Assembly: GCF_006335015.1 (NCBI RefSeq)
Contig: NZ_VDGT01000025.1
Span: 1-64,000 of the forward strand
Direction of reading: 5' to 3'
DNA from: Streptomyces sedi
Lineage (GTDB): Bacteria; Actinomycetota; Actinomycetes; Streptomycetales; Streptomycetaceae
DNA: 64,000 bases
The translations under genes and the position numbers were made by a program. Positions 15,647 to 23,785 of the stretch are shown piece by piece. A model generated the notes under the pieces. That model searched no databases. It worked only from the letters and a program-made list of their open reading frames with translations, and was not told the origin of the DNA. Within the stretch, counting starts at the first letter, position 1. Every line of letters begins with the position of its first letter.

Positions 15647-15713
15647 CACGAACCGCAGGCCGACACGAACGGCCGGCCGACGAGGGGCCACCGTTCGTCA
15701 GAGCGAGCCGGTC

Positions 15714-16088
15714 TCAGGGCCAGACGGTGGCGTGCTCCGTGAAGTCCTCGCTCTGGGTCGGCACCACGCAGAAGACCAGCCCGGTCGGGTCCAGCAGGTG
15801 AACGCAGCCGTCGGCCTCCCCGGTTCTGGTCGCGCCCAGCGCCTCCAGCCGGGCCACCTCGGCCGGCACGTCGTCGGTCTCCAGGTCGAGATGGACGCGC
15901 GCCTGTCCCTCCTCCATGCGTTGGTGAGCCAGCATCTCCCCACCTTCGAGACGGCTCAGCAAGGTGTACGGCGTTCCCTCCGCCGGCTCGGGCGTCTTCC
16001 CCAACGCGGCGCTCCAGAAGGCGATTCCGGCGTCCGCTGTCTCCGGCGGCGAGTCGATCAGGAACACGTGCAGTCTGCTGCGATGCAT
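15714..16088 (-). CDS. VOC-superfamily (glyoxalase-like) protein
   Basis: About 124 residues from ATG 16088. It follows the betaalphabetabetabeta pattern of vicinal-oxygen-chelate proteins of the Glyoxalase_6 type: FLIDSPPETADAGIAFWSAALGK at the start, RVHLDLETDDVPAEVARLEALGATR in the middle, and HLLDPTGLVFCVVP at the end. These usually bind metal or small drugs and can be resistance or dioxygenase-like proteins. No ribosome site is seen, so the message may be leaderless. The open frame continues upstream but without homology-like sequence. Confidence 0.85.
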   Translation of the reverse strand: MHRSRLHVFLIDSPPETADAGIAFWSAALGKTPEPAEGTPYTLLSRLEGGEMLAHQRMEEGQARVHLDLETDDVPAEVARLEALGATRTGEADGCVHLLDPTGLVFCVVPTQSEDFTEHATVWP

Positions 16089-16212
16089 GAGGGAAATGCT
16101 GTCACAGGGACCGGCCGGGGGCCTCGGGTACGCGGGCCGCGACGCAGAACGAACGGCGCGTCGCGAGGGGGCGTCGCCGAGGGGGCGTCGGAGCCGCACG
16201 GCGGACCGGCGG

Positions 16213-16641
16213 TCAGGTGCCGGGGCCGGTGGCGTTCGGCGCGTCACCGCGTCGGCGGGCCCGGCGAACGCCCACCAGGGCCGAGGCCGCGAGCAGGACG
16301 GCGGCCACCACGCCCAGCAGGTTGAGCGGGTAGTCGAGCGCGAGCACGGTCGCGTTGCGCGGCGGCCCGGGGCGCAGCAGGATCGGCAGCGTGATCAGCG
16401 CCGCGCAGCCGGCGGTCAGCAGCGCGCCCCGGAGCACCCGCCGTTCGGGCAGTCGCCACACCGCCAGCCCGACCAGCGCCACCAGCGGCGCGAGCAGCAG
16501 GTCGTGGGCGAGGATCGCGCCGACGAACCACCAGCCGACGTCGAGGGGGGTGCCGGACGGCGTCCCCAGGACCAGCAGTCGCACGCCGGCGAGCATCGCC
16601 GCCACGCCGAGCAGCCCGAGGGTCCAGCGCAGCGGCGTCAC
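16213..16641 (-). CDS. Small polytopic membrane protein, partner of molybdopterin oxidoreductase
   Basis: 142 residues from GTG 16641, which overlaps the stop of the upstream oxidoreductase gene (GTGA). Four hydrophobic segments are visible: LRWTLGLLGVAAMLAGVRLLVLG, WWFVGAILAHDLLLAPLVALVGLAVW, VLRGALLTAGCAALITLPILL and NLLGVVAAVLLAASALVGV. The coupling suggests it supports the redox protein in the membrane or supplies electrons, but it shows no haem or iron-sulfur ligands beyond a single histidine in the second helix. It is not a recognised family. Confidence 0.75.
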   Translation of the reverse strand: MTPLRWTLGLLGVAAMLAGVRLLVLGTPSGTPLDVGWWFVGAILAHDLLLAPLVALVGLAVWRLPERRVLRGALLTAGCAALITLPILLRPGPPRNATVLALDYPLNLLGVVAAVLLAASALVGVRRARRRGDAPNATGPGT

Positions 16642-17810
16642 GCCGACACCTCGATCGTGGTGACCCACTTGGTCTGGAGCACGCCGGGCCGGTTCGGCGC
16701 GATGATCCGGGCGGGGAAGCCGTGGTCGAGGGAGAGCACCTGGCCGTTGAGGCGCAGCGCCAGCAGCGTCAGGGGGTCGCGTACGAACTGCGGGGGCAGT
16801 TCGCTGACCCCGTAGCCGCCGCGCCGCTGGAGCGAGACGATCCGCGCGCTCGCGCCCGGCGGCGCGCCGACCAGCTCCAGCAGGTCGCGCAGCCGCACGC
16901 CCGACCAGTCGGCGGTGGCGCTCCACCCCTCGACACAGGCGATGGGCAGGCGCGCGCCGTGCTGCGGGAGTCGGCGCAGCTCCGCCAGCGACAGCTCCCG
17001 TGTGCGGGGACCCGCGAGCCGCAACCGCCAGTTCTCCTCGGAGACTTCGCCGACACCGGCCTCGGCCGCGGTCCGGTTGATCGGCAGGCCCTGCTTCGAG
17101 CCGTCGGGGCGGCGCGGCGCCAGCAGCGTCACCCGGCGCAGCGGCGCCACCGTCTGCCCCGCGGTCACCAGCGTGACCGTGGCGACGGCCGCGCCGAGGC
17201 CCAGCAGCAGCGACCGGCGTTCGGTTCCCTCCGGGTCGTTCCTCCTGCCCCGCCAGTGGGTGGCGATCGCGGGGGCCTGCACGGCCACGTGCAGCAGCGT
17301 CGCCCCGAGGAGCACCCAGGCCAACGCCCAGTGGACGGGCCGGAAGGAGAACGGCCAGGGGTACCACTGGACGATGTTGACCAGTCCGAGGAAGACCTGG
17401 AGCAGGGCCGCGCCGACCAGCACCGCGACGGAGAGCCGTTCGAGCGCGTGCCGGAGGGAACGCACCGGGGGGAGGACGAAGAGCCGGGGGTAGACCACCC
17501 ACAGCTTGACCAGGAGCAGGGGTACCAGGGCGATACCGGTGACGACGTGCGCTCCCTGGGTCAGCCGGTAGCCCCACACCGGGCGGGTGGGCAGCCGGGT
17601 GGCCAACCAGTCGCCGGGGTGTTGAAGGCCGTGGCTTACCAGACCAGTAAGAAAGCAGACCAGTACTCCCGCGCCCAACCACCGCCCGACGACGACCGCG
17701 GTGCGTTCGTCGTGCAGCGGCGCGGAGAACCAGCGGGTCGGGTCGCCGACCCTGCCCAGCCTCCGTGCCCAGCGGGGCCGGGGGACGCGTGCCATGCCGG
17801 AGTCGCTCAC
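16638..17810 (-). CDS. Membrane-anchored molybdopterin-dependent oxidoreductase (sulfite oxidase-like fold)
   Basis: 390 residues, GTG start at 17810 (an internal ATG at 17795 is the alternative). The N-terminal 190 residues hold about five membrane helices with spaced histidines (HGLQHPGDW, GAHVVTG, PVHWALAW, LLHVAVQ) that look like a cytochrome-b-type module. A further helix (SLLLGLGAAVATVTLVTAG) precedes the catalytic domain, which contains the molybdenum-ligand cysteine in PIACVEGWSATADW (about residue 288), SLQRRGGYGVSELPP, and LDHGFPARIIAPNRPG near the end. This is the layout of actinobacterial membrane-bound oxidoreductases related to YedY and sulfite oxidase. Substrate unknown. A coupled membrane gene follows. 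The segment at 17636-17660 has unusually AT-rich codons. Confidence 0.9.
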   Translation of the reverse strand: MSDSGMARVPRPRWARRLGRVGDPTRWFSAPLHDERTAVVVGRWLGAGVLVCFLTGLVSHGLQHPGDWLATRLPTRPVWGYRLTQGAHVVTGIALVPLLLVKLWVVYPRLFVLPPVRSLRHALERLSVAVLVGAALLQVFLGLVNIVQWYPWPFSFRPVHWALAWVLLGATLLHVAVQAPAIATHWRGRRNDPEGTERRSLLLGLGAAVATVTLVTAGQTVAPLRRVTLLAPRRPDGSKQGLPINRTAAEAGVGEVSEENWRLRLAGPRTRELSLAELRRLPQHGARLPIACVEGWSATADWSGVRLRDLLELVGAPPGASARIVSLQRRGGYGVSELPPQFVRDPLTLLALRLNGQVLSLDHGFPARIIAPNRPGVLQTKWVTTIEVSA

Positions 17811-18056
17811 CCGGCCAAACTAGGCCGCCGGCGCGGCCGATCAGTGGTCCGATGACCGGACGCCACGATCCAGCCAAACTCATATCGTCAGAACGGCGCA
17901 TGAGATCATTTCCGCCCAGTCGGCGCTGCGCGAACCCCCTCCACGCGCGCACGACCACGCTCAGCCGCGCCCGCACGCGGGCGGCGACTGAACGGGCGGC
18001 GGTGGGGTAGTGCGTCTGCGCGCGAAGGAGCGCGAGAGCGAGACGAGTGGGGAAGC

Positions 18057-18857
18057 ATGGATATACCGACGTACGACGTGCCGCACACCGCCCGGGTCTA
18101 CGACTACTACCTGGGCGGCAAGAGCCACTACGCGATAGACCGCCAGGCCGGGGACACGGTGATGGGGGTCTGGCCGGGCGCGCGGGCGGCGGCGCGGACC
18201 AACAGGCAGTTCATGCACCGCGCGGTGCGCTACCTGGGGCAGCGCGGGGTGCGCCAGTTCCTGGACATCGGGACGGGCATCCCGACCGAGCCCAATCTGC
18301 ACCAGGTCGCGCAGTCCGTCGCCCCCGACTCCCGGGTGGTGTACGTCGACAAGGACCCGCTGGTACTGACCTACGCGGACGCGCTGATGCGCAGCGCGCC
18401 CGAGGGCCGCACGCTGTATGTCGAGGCCGACATCTCGGCCGGCCACGAGGGCATCCTTGAGCAGGCGTTCGAGGTGCTGGACCGCGAAGAGCCGGTGGCG
18501 CTCTCGCTGGTGGCGCTGCTGCACTTCGTTCCGGACGAGCAGGGGGCGCGCGAGGTCGTCCGCGCGCTGCTGGAAGCGCTCCCCTCCGGTTCGGCCCTGG
18601 TGCTCTCGCACGGCACCCACGACTTCGACGCCACGGTGATGCTGCGGGTCGAGGAGATCTACCGCCAGGGCGGCATGGCCGCGCAGTCCAGGAGCCGCGA
18701 CGAGATCCTGCGGTTCTTCGAGGGGCTGGAACTGGTGGAGCCCGGCATCGTCCCGCCGCACCTGTGGCGCCCCGACGAGCAGACCCAGCGGGAGACGGTG
18801 GAGGGTGACCTGGCCGCGCTGGTCTCGATGTGGTCGGTGGTCGGCATCAAGCCCTGA
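18057..18857 (+). CDS. SAM-dependent methyltransferase, DUF574 family
   Basis: 266 residues. The opening (PTYDVPHTARVYDYYLGGKSHY) and GARAAARTNRQFMHRAVRYL are diagnostic of the actinobacterial DUF574/Methyltransf_19 family. The SAM site is QFLDIGTGIPTEPN (about residues 66-79), then VVYVDKDPLVLTYADAL, and the later strands (LVALLHFVPDEQ, ALVLSHGTHDF) complete a Rossmann methyltransferase. Streptomyces carry dozens of paralogues; substrates are mostly unknown, with links to secondary metabolism and development. The gene stands alone. Confidence 0.93.
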   Translation: MDIPTYDVPHTARVYDYYLGGKSHYAIDRQAGDTVMGVWPGARAAARTNRQFMHRAVRYLGQRGVRQFLDIGTGIPTEPNLHQVAQSVAPDSRVVYVDKDPLVLTYADALMRSAPEGRTLYVEADISAGHEGILEQAFEVLDREEPVALSLVALLHFVPDEQGAREVVRALLEALPSGSALVLSHGTHDFDATVMLRVEEIYRQGGMAAQSRSRDEILRFFEGLELVEPGIVPPHLWRPDEQTQRETVEGDLAALVSMWSVVGIKP

Positions 18858-18971
18858 CCCGCCCGGACCGACGCGCGGGGCGGGGTGACCCGGACTGACA
18901 CCGGTGGTCAACAGGAAGGCGCCGAGGAGGAAGGCGACCGTGGGGCCGTGACACCACCCCGGACATTGAGT

Positions 18972-18990
18972 TAAGGTAAGCCTTACCTTA
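18972..18990 (+). promoter_or_regulatory. DtxR/IdeR/DmdR-type iron box
   Basis: TAAGGTAAGCCTTACCTTA is a 19-base perfect-arm palindrome that fits the consensus TWAGGTWAGSCTWACCTWA at every position. It lies 325 bases upstream of the siderophore-interacting protein gene and 32 bases upstream of a possible leader ORF. Iron-loaded DmdR1/IdeR would be expected to repress transcription here. Confidence 0.92.
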
Positions 18991-19021
18991 CCGACAGCTC
19001 AATGGAGCTCACTCCCGCACC

Positions 19022-19318
19022 ATGTCGCCTCTCCACCACGTCGAGCCCGACGCAGTCCATCACGCCGCCCCCGGCCCGGTCCATCCCGGCCCGGAGCCGC
19101 CGCTCACCTCCGGCTCACCCGGCAGGGCCCGTCGCCGAGGACTCCGCACCGCGCGTGACCGAGGACTCCGCACCGCGCGCCCCCAACAGCACGCCGAGCG
19201 CGCGCCGTTCACCGCCGGTCGTCCCGTCGACCGACCCCTCACCGCCGGTCGTCCCGTCGACCGCCCCACCCCCCGGCACGCGCTGCCGTTTGTCGAGAAG
19301 GAGCCTGAGGGCCGATGA
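19022..19318 (+). CDS. Possible Pro/Arg-rich leader ORF upstream of siderophore-interacting protein
   Basis: 98 codons from ATG 19022, ending in ATGA overlap with the siderophore-interacting protein gene, inside a 325-base leader that is otherwise unexplained. The peptide is rich in Pro, Arg and His and contains two exact internal duplications (RGLRTAR repeated every 8 residues, TAGRPVDRP every 10). Third positions are mostly G or C, but the ribosome site is weak and another frame is also open here. It could be a real small protein, a regulatory leader peptide, or simply untranslated repeat-rich leader. Kept as tentative. Confidence 0.35.
   Translation: MSPLHHVEPDAVHHAAPGPVHPGPEPPLTSGSPGRARRRGLRTARDRGLRTARPQQHAERAPFTAGRPVDRPLTAGRPVDRPTPRHALPFVEKEPEGR
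19135..19263. repeat. Two pairs of short direct repeats in the siderophore-gene leader
   Basis: A perfect 21-base sequence occurs at 19135-19155 and 19159-19179 (period 24), and a perfect 23-base sequence at 19211-19233 and 19241-19263 (period 30). Both periods are multiples of three, so a reading frame through the region is preserved. Confidence 0.85.
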
Positions 19319-20220
19319 CGCTCACCATTCACCGCGCACTGGTCACCGCGACCCGCCGGCTGACGCCGGGGATGGTCCGGATCACCCTGGGCGGCCCCGA
19401 CCTGGCCGGATACCCGACGACCGGCGTGGGCGACGAGTACGTCCGGGTGTTCTTCCCGGCCGAGGGCACGCACGAGCCCGAGTTGCCGACGCCCGCCGAG
19501 CGCGGCGGCTGGAGCTGGGGCGAGGAGCAGCGGCCGGCGCCGATGCGGACCTACACCATCCGTTCCGTCGACGCCGAGGCCGGCACGGTGGACATCGACT
19601 TCGTGGTCCACGACGGCGGGATCGCCGCCGCCTGGGCGCTGGCCGCCAGGCCGGGCGACGCGGTCGGGATGACCTCGCCGACCGGGCTCTACAAGCGTCC
19701 GGCGGACGCGCGTTGGCAGATCCTGGTCGCCGACGCGGCGGGGCTGCCGGCCGCGGCGCGGCTGACGGCGCAGACCCCGCCGGGTGTCAGGACCCGGGTC
19801 GTGCTGGAGGTCGTCGACCCGCGCCACCGGCAGCCGATCACCCTCGGCGACCCGGAGCGCGACGCGGAGGAGCTGACCGTGGAGTGGCTCTACGCCGGCA
19901 ACGGGCACACCCCGTCGCGGCTGGACACCGTGATCCGCGACCTCGAACTCCCCGACGAGCCCGGCTATCTGTGGTTCGCCGGCGAGACCGGCGTGATGCG
20001 CGCCGTCCGCAAGAACCTTCGCCACCAGCGCGGGCTCCCCAACGGCAGCTACTCCACGGTCGGTTACTGGACGCTCAGGGCCGAGGAGCTGCGCCGGCGC
20101 TGGGACGCGCTGAACGAGGAGACCCGCGTGCACCTCTACCGGATGTGGGAGGACGAGACGCGGGACATCGAGGAGATCACCGACGACTACCACGCGCAGC
20201 TGGAGCGGCTCGGGCTCTGA
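19315..20220 (+). CDS. Siderophore-interacting protein (FAD/NAD(P)H ferric-siderophore reductase family)
   Basis: 301 residues, ATG 19315 with GAAGGAG upstream. ViuB/SIP-family flavoproteins reduce imported ferric siderophores to release iron in the cytoplasm. The FAD site is APMRTYTIRS (about 78-87) with VDIDFVVHDGGIAAAWALAARPGD; the NAD(P)-binding half has WQILVADAAGLPAAARL, LWFAGETGVMRAVRKNL and GYWTLRAEELRRRWD. Full family length. The perfect iron box at 18972-18990 argues strongly that it is iron-repressed. It stands without siderophore biosynthesis or transport genes in the window. Confidence 0.95.
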   Translation: MTLTIHRALVTATRRLTPGMVRITLGGPDLAGYPTTGVGDEYVRVFFPAEGTHEPELPTPAERGGWSWGEEQRPAPMRTYTIRSVDAEAGTVDIDFVVHDGGIAAAWALAARPGDAVGMTSPTGLYKRPADARWQILVADAAGLPAAARLTAQTPPGVRTRVVLEVVDPRHRQPITLGDPERDAEELTVEWLYAGNGHTPSRLDTVIRDLELPDEPGYLWFAGETGVMRAVRKNLRHQRGLPNGSYSTVGYWTLRAEELRRRWDALNEETRVHLYRMWEDETRDIEEITDDYHAQLERLGL

Positions 20221-20244
20221 ACGCGCCGCACGCCGGGGCGCGTT
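20220..20244. terminator. Bidirectional hairpin between convergent genes
   Basis: AACGCGCC and GGCGCGTT pair perfectly around a nine-base loop, between the stop of the siderophore-interacting protein gene (20220) and the stop of the convergent gene at 20254. Confidence 0.6.
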
Positions 20245-20253
20245 GACGGACCG

Positions 20254-20487
20254 TCAGCGCGCCTCGGGGTCCCAGGTGAAGTGGCAGCCACGGCACTCGC
20301 GGTAGCCGTTGAGCCGGTCGTCCGACTCCACCACCCGACTGAAGAAGCCGCCGCAGGACGGGCAGTGCTTACCACCGCCCTTCCTCCGCGGGAAGCGGGC
20401 CCCCTGCCAGCTGTCCAGTTTTACCGCCACGAAGATGGTCAGAGCCACCAGCACGACCATTGACGCGACGACGACGGCGACGACCAT
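20254..20487 (-). CDS. Small membrane protein with zinc-ribbon-like tail
   Basis: 77 residues, ATG 20487 after GGGGGAG. One N-terminal membrane helix (VVAVVVASMVVLVALTIFVAV) is followed by a basic linker and a cytoplasmic tail with two C-x2-C pairs (HCPSCGG and ECRGCHF), a typical rubredoxin-like zinc knuckle. No named family. Just upstream lies a short array of TTACCAC/TGACCAGT/TTACCAGC words. Confidence 0.72.
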   Translation of the reverse strand: MVVAVVVASMVVLVALTIFVAVKLDSWQGARFPRRKGGGKHCPSCGGFFSRVVESDDRLNGYRECRGCHFTWDPEAR

Positions 20488-20502
20488 CCTGGGCTCCCCC
20501 GG

Positions 20503-20537
20503 TTACCACTGCTGCTGACCAGTTGCCGCTTACCAGC
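20503..20537. repeat. Phased ACCAGT-type word array upstream of the small membrane protein
   Basis: TTACCACT (20503-20510), TGACCAGT (20517-20524) and TTACCAGC (20530-20537) recur every 13-14 bases, 16-50 bases upstream of the start of the gene at 20487. The words belong to the family found in arrays at 29481 and 38571. Confidence 0.6.
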
Positions 20538-20594
20538 GCGGCGAACGAGAGCATCGTGGCAGGCGGTTGACCGACCCGCCACTCCGGGGGCGGC

Positions 20595-20623
20595 GGTCGG
20601 GCCCCGGCGACCGGGGCCCGACC
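20595..20623 (-). terminator. Hairpin terminator after GH43-type gene
   Basis: GGTCGGGCCCCGG and CCGGGGCCCGACC make a perfect 13-bp stem with a three-base loop, eight bases past the end of the leftward gene at 20631. Confidence 0.8.
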
Positions 20624-20630
20624 GGCCGGC

Positions 20631-21596
20631 TCAGTCCACCGAGGGCGTCGACCCGTCCCAGCGCAACGGCGTCACATACATGCCGCGGACCAGCGGGTCC
20701 TCGGAGAGCACCCCGTGGAAGGCGAGCCAGTCACCGTCCTTGCCCGGGATCACGTCCTGGCCGCCGGGGCCGACGATCCCGGTGTTGTCGGTGTTCATCA
20801 GCGGCTCGTCGGACTTGGTGAACGGCCCGGTCAGCGCGGGCGCGGTGGCGTAGCCGGTGAAGTAGCTGCCGTCACCGTAGAAGCCGGCCGAGTAGAACAA
20901 CACGTAGTCGCCGTCCCGCTTGACCAGTGTCGGAGCCTCGATCAGCCCGCCCTCCTCCGGGCGGTCCTGCTTGAGCAGCTCCACCCGGTCACCGGCGAAC
21001 GACAGCCCGTCCGGGGTGAGTTGCTGGAGGTAGATCCAGGTGTCGACGCCGACCGCGTTGCCGTCGTTCTTGTACAACAGGTAAGGCGTGCCGTCGTCGT
21101 CGGTGAAGGTGGTCGCGTCGATCGCGCCGCCCTCGTCCGCCGGACAAACCAGTGGTCCTTCGCCGACCGGGGTGAAGGGGCCGCCCGGTGTGTCGGAGAC
21201 GGCCGTGCCGATGCACTGCCGTTCGGAGGCGGTGTCCCGGGCCGTGTAGTACATGACATAGGTGCCGTCCGGCTGCGCCGCGACCTCCGGCGCCCAGGTC
21301 AGCCCGGTGCGCGCCCAGTCGCCCAGCTCGGGCAGCGCGTCCGCCTGCCGCGTCCACGGGCCCTCGGGCGAGGCCGCGCTGGCGGTCTGCACGTTGCCGC
21401 CGGCCGACGAGTTGGTGGCGTACGCCCACAGCTCGCCGTCGGCGACCACCACGTCGGGGTCGGGAAAGTCGGTGTCGATGACCAGTTGGGGGGCCGCCGC
21501 GGCCTGCGCGGTCGGCGCGGTCGGTACCAGCGCGGCCAGCGCGAGAGCGCCGGCGGCGGTGAGGGAGCGACGGGCGGAGGGAGACATCCGGGACAT
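20631..21596 (-). CDS. Secreted glycoside hydrolase, family 43-like
   Basis: 321 residues from ATG 21596 (AGGAGC seven bases upstream). Residues 1-33 are a Sec signal ending APTAQAAAA. The mature enzyme is a five-bladed GH43-type propeller: general base Asp in DTDFPDPDVV, DATTFTDDDGTPYLLYK in the middle, the acid Glu in GLIEAPTLVKRDGDYVLFYSAG, and GPGGQDVIPGKDGDWLAFHG near the end. GH43 enzymes remove arabinose or xylose, or cut arabinan, outside the cell. It lies next to intracellular oxidoreductase, ThuA-like and alpha-mannosidase genes, suggesting a plant- or fungal-glycan locus. Coding words GGACCACTGGTTTGT and ACACTGGTCA use codons that are rare in this DNA. Confidence 0.9.
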   Translation of the reverse strand: MSRMSPSARRSLTAAGALALAALVPTAPTAQAAAAPQLVIDTDFPDPDVVVADGELWAYATNSSAGGNVQTASAASPEGPWTRQADALPELGDWARTGLTWAPEVAAQPDGTYVMYYTARDTASERQCIGTAVSDTPGGPFTPVGEGPLVCPADEGGAIDATTFTDDDGTPYLLYKNDGNAVGVDTWIYLQQLTPDGLSFAGDRVELLKQDRPEEGGLIEAPTLVKRDGDYVLFYSAGFYGDGSYFTGYATAPALTGPFTKSDEPLMNTDNTGIVGPGGQDVIPGKDGDWLAFHGVLSEDPLVRGMYVTPLRWDGSTPSVD

Positions 21597-21959
21597 GGTG
21601 CGGCTCCTGGGGGAACGGAGATGGTCAGTCTCGGGTCGGTCTGCCGTGTCCACCGGCCGACCGGGACCGGGCAACCAACGTTTTCCAACGATGTACAACA
21701 CGGCCGCCCATAGAACAACACAGGCGCCGAGCGCGTGTCCATACCCGCGCACGCCCCGAATGACCCGGCGCCGCCCCGCGAGAGGGCGGCGCCCACCCCC
21801 CGAGAACACCCGGGCGTTCCGCGACGCCCCGGGCGCGGTGGTGCCCGAGGTGGTCCGCCAGCGGGAGGGCCCGCCGCACACCGAGTGGCAGGGGCCGCGC
21901 GACGGTCGCCCGCGGCCCCTCCCCTGCGGCGTCTAAGGGCGCCGGCCGCGCCGCGGAGC
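21597..21959. other. 363-base gap: promoter of GH43-type gene and terminator of the Gfo gene
   Basis: No gene is supported here. On the left, an AT-richer patch (about 21672-21715) has two direct CGTTGG words around AAAA on the minus strand (coding for the GH43 gene) and a central AACGTT, reminiscent of a sugar-regulator site but imperfect. On the right is a hairpin at 21891-21919. Confidence 0.5.
21891..21919 (-). terminator. Hairpin terminator after Gfo/Idh/MocA gene
   Basis: GGGGCCGCG and CGCGGCCCC form a perfect nine-base stem around an 11-base loop, 41 bases beyond the stop of the leftward oxidoreductase gene. Confidence 0.55.
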
Positions 21960-23117
21960 TCAGTCGACGGCGACCCGAGCCGACTCGGGCACCTGCGTGG
22001 GGCGCGCGCACGTGCTCTCGACGGCCACCGCGCGTTCCTCATCGGCCGCCCGCAACAGCGCCTCCATCACCTCCAACACGTGCAGCGCCACCTCGCCGTC
22101 CGCCCGCGCTGCCCCGTCCACGCGCACCGCGCGCGCCAGGTCGGCGAGGCCGAGGCCGCGCCCGGCCGCCGCGTAGCCGTGGGTCAGCGGCACGTCGGCC
22201 CACTCGCGGGCCGCCCGGGTGGCCAGGCGCACCGGCCCCTCGAAGGTGTTGGGGTCCGGCACCGAGACGCTGCCGGCCGTGCCGTGCACCTCGATCCTCG
22301 GCAGCTCGTGGCCGACCACGTCGAAGCTCATCACCACGGTGCTCAACGCGCCGCCCCGATGCCGCAGCACGCCGGTGACATGGGTCGCCACGTCGACGGG
22401 GAAGCGCTCCCCGGCGCGCGGGCCGGAGCCGATCGCCCGTTCCGTGCCGCTGCGCACCGCGCCACCGGTGACGGAGGCGATCGGGCCCAACAGCTGGACC
22501 AGCGCGGTCAGATAGTAGGGGCCCATGTCGAAGAGGGGGCCGCCGCCCGGCTGGTAGTAGAACTCCGGTGCGGGGTGCCAGCGTTCGTGTCCCGGGCAGG
22601 CGAAGAAGGCGGTGGCGGCGACGGGTTGGCCGATCTGGCCGGCGTCGACCAGGGCGCGCGCGGTCTGCGTTCCCCTGCCCAGCACGGTGTCCGGCGCGGC
22701 GCCGACCCGCACCCCGGCGCGGCGCGCGGCCTCCAGCACGTCGCGCGCCTCGGCGACGGTGGCGGCGAGCGGCTTCTCGCCGTAGACGTGCTTGCCGCCG
22801 GCGATCGCGGCGCGCGCCACGGTGGCGTGGGCGGCGGGAACGGTCAGGTTGAGCACGGCGTCCACGTCGTCCGCCGCGTACAACTCGTCGGGGGTGGCGG
22901 TCCTGACGCCCTCGCGTCCGCCGACGGCGTCGGCGGCCCTGGCCGGGTCGAGGTCGGCGACGGCGACCAGCCGCACGCCGGCCGCCGCGCCGTGCTCGTC
23001 GAAGTACCGCAGGTACTGGCCGCTGATCGCGCCGGCGCCCACGATGCCGACGCGCAGCGGCGCGCCCGAGGGGTCGTTCACCGAGGCGTTCGGCGAGGCG
23101 CTCAACGGGCCGCCCAC
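21960..23117 (-). CDS. Gfo/Idh/MocA-family sugar oxidoreductase
   Basis: 385 residues. NAD(P)-binding Rossmann motif LRVGIVGAGAISGQYLRYF at about 21-39, VAVADLDPARA, then VDAVLNLTVPAAHATVARAAIAGGKHVYGEKPLAATVAEARD with the catalytic EKP lysine (about residue 110). The C-terminal alpha/beta domain contains FDMGPYYLTALVQLLG, a common family signature. It likely oxidises or epimerises a sugar or inositol derivative in the cytoplasm. The GTG start at 23117 overlaps the end of the ThuA-like gene by 16 bases; a later GTG at residue 13 is possible. ThuA plus Gfo pairs occur in disaccharide 3-keto pathways. Confidence 0.92.
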   Translation of the reverse strand: MGGPLSASPNASVNDPSGAPLRVGIVGAGAISGQYLRYFDEHGAAAGVRLVAVADLDPARAADAVGGREGVRTATPDELYAADDVDAVLNLTVPAAHATVARAAIAGGKHVYGEKPLAATVAEARDVLEAARRAGVRVGAAPDTVLGRGTQTARALVDAGQIGQPVAATAFFACPGHERWHPAPEFYYQPGGGPLFDMGPYYLTALVQLLGPIASVTGGAVRSGTERAIGSGPRAGERFPVDVATHVTGVLRHRGGALSTVVMSFDVVGHELPRIEVHGTAGSVSVPDPNTFEGPVRLATRAAREWADVPLTHGYAAAGRGLGLADLARAVRVDGAARADGEVALHVLEVMEALLRAADEERAVAVESTCARPTQVPESARVAVD

Positions 23118-23785
23118 AGCAGTCCCCTCTCGGTCAGCGTCCGCACCGTGGCGTCGGTGAGGTCGTCGGGCTTGTGGCCGATCGTGCTGACGAACACCCG
23201 TCCGGCGCCCCAGCCCCGCGTCCAGACGGCGGGGCAGGTGACGCCCGCGACCTCGTCGGGGACGTCCGGGTCCGTGGTGGAGAAGGTGGTCGTGGCCAGT
23301 ACGTCGACGGAGGGGTCGGTGTGGACCAGATACTGCTCGGTGTGGAGCGGGATCCGGCCGGGCAGCCCCGCGACGACAGGGTGGTCGGCCCTGTCGGGCC
23401 GCACGTCCACCGAGTGGTCAAGCCAGTTCTCCGGATGCATGACGAACTGACCACCGGTCAACCACTGGTAACGGGTGTTGGCTCGGAACGCGTCGCAGAT
23501 CCCACCGTGCCACCCGGCCAGCCCGGTGCCGGCGCGCACGGCGGCGGACAGCCCCTCCGTCTGCTCGGGGGTGATCTCGCCCATGGTCCAGCACTGGACG
23601 ACCAGATCGGTCGCGGCGAGCGCCTCGGCGTCCAGATAGGCATCGAGGCTGTCGGAAACGGTCACCTCGAAACCCTGTTCACGCAGAAACGGAAGGAACA
23701 GGTCGGTGGTCTCGACCGGGGCATGGCCTTCCCAGCCACCCCGGATCACCAGGGCCCGGCGGGACTGCGCGGCGGTTGACGTCAT
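23102..23785 (-). CDS. ThuA-like domain protein
   Basis: 227 residues from ATG 23785, GGAG six bases upstream. The fold is a glutamine-amidotransferase-like ThuA domain: RRALVIRGGWEGHAPVETTDLFLPFLREQGFEV, then LVVQCWTMGEITPEQ, GLAGWHGGICDAFRANTRYQWLTGGQFVMHPE and HTEQYLVHTDPSVDVLATT. Homologues act in trehalose/sucrose or other glycoside degradation, often beside Gfo/Idh/MocA proteins, as here where the two overlap. A LacI-type operator lies 171 bases upstream. The codons for RYQWLTGGQ contain TTACCAGTGG, the same word repeated at 29501 and 29521. Confidence 0.9.
   Translation of the reverse strand: MTSTAAQSRRALVIRGGWEGHAPVETTDLFLPFLREQGFEVTVSDSLDAYLDAEALAATDLVVQCWTMGEITPEQTEGLSAAVRAGTGLAGWHGGICDAFRANTRYQWLTGGQFVMHPENWLDHSVDVRPDRADHPVVAGLPGRIPLHTEQYLVHTDPSVDVLATTTFSTTDPDVPDEVAGVTCPAVWTRGWGAGRVFVSTIGHKPDDLTDATVRTLTERGLLWAAR

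Noticed and set aside
16100..16247. Longer start for the VOC protein
   Set aside because: The extra 53 residues are Arg/Pro-rich and the family fold begins at the ATG at 16088.
19002..20246. 414-codon plus frame covering the leader and siderophore-interacting protein gene
   Set aside because: Most of it is an out-of-frame reading of the reductase gene; only the 98-codon leader frame ending at the ATGA overlap was kept, tentatively.
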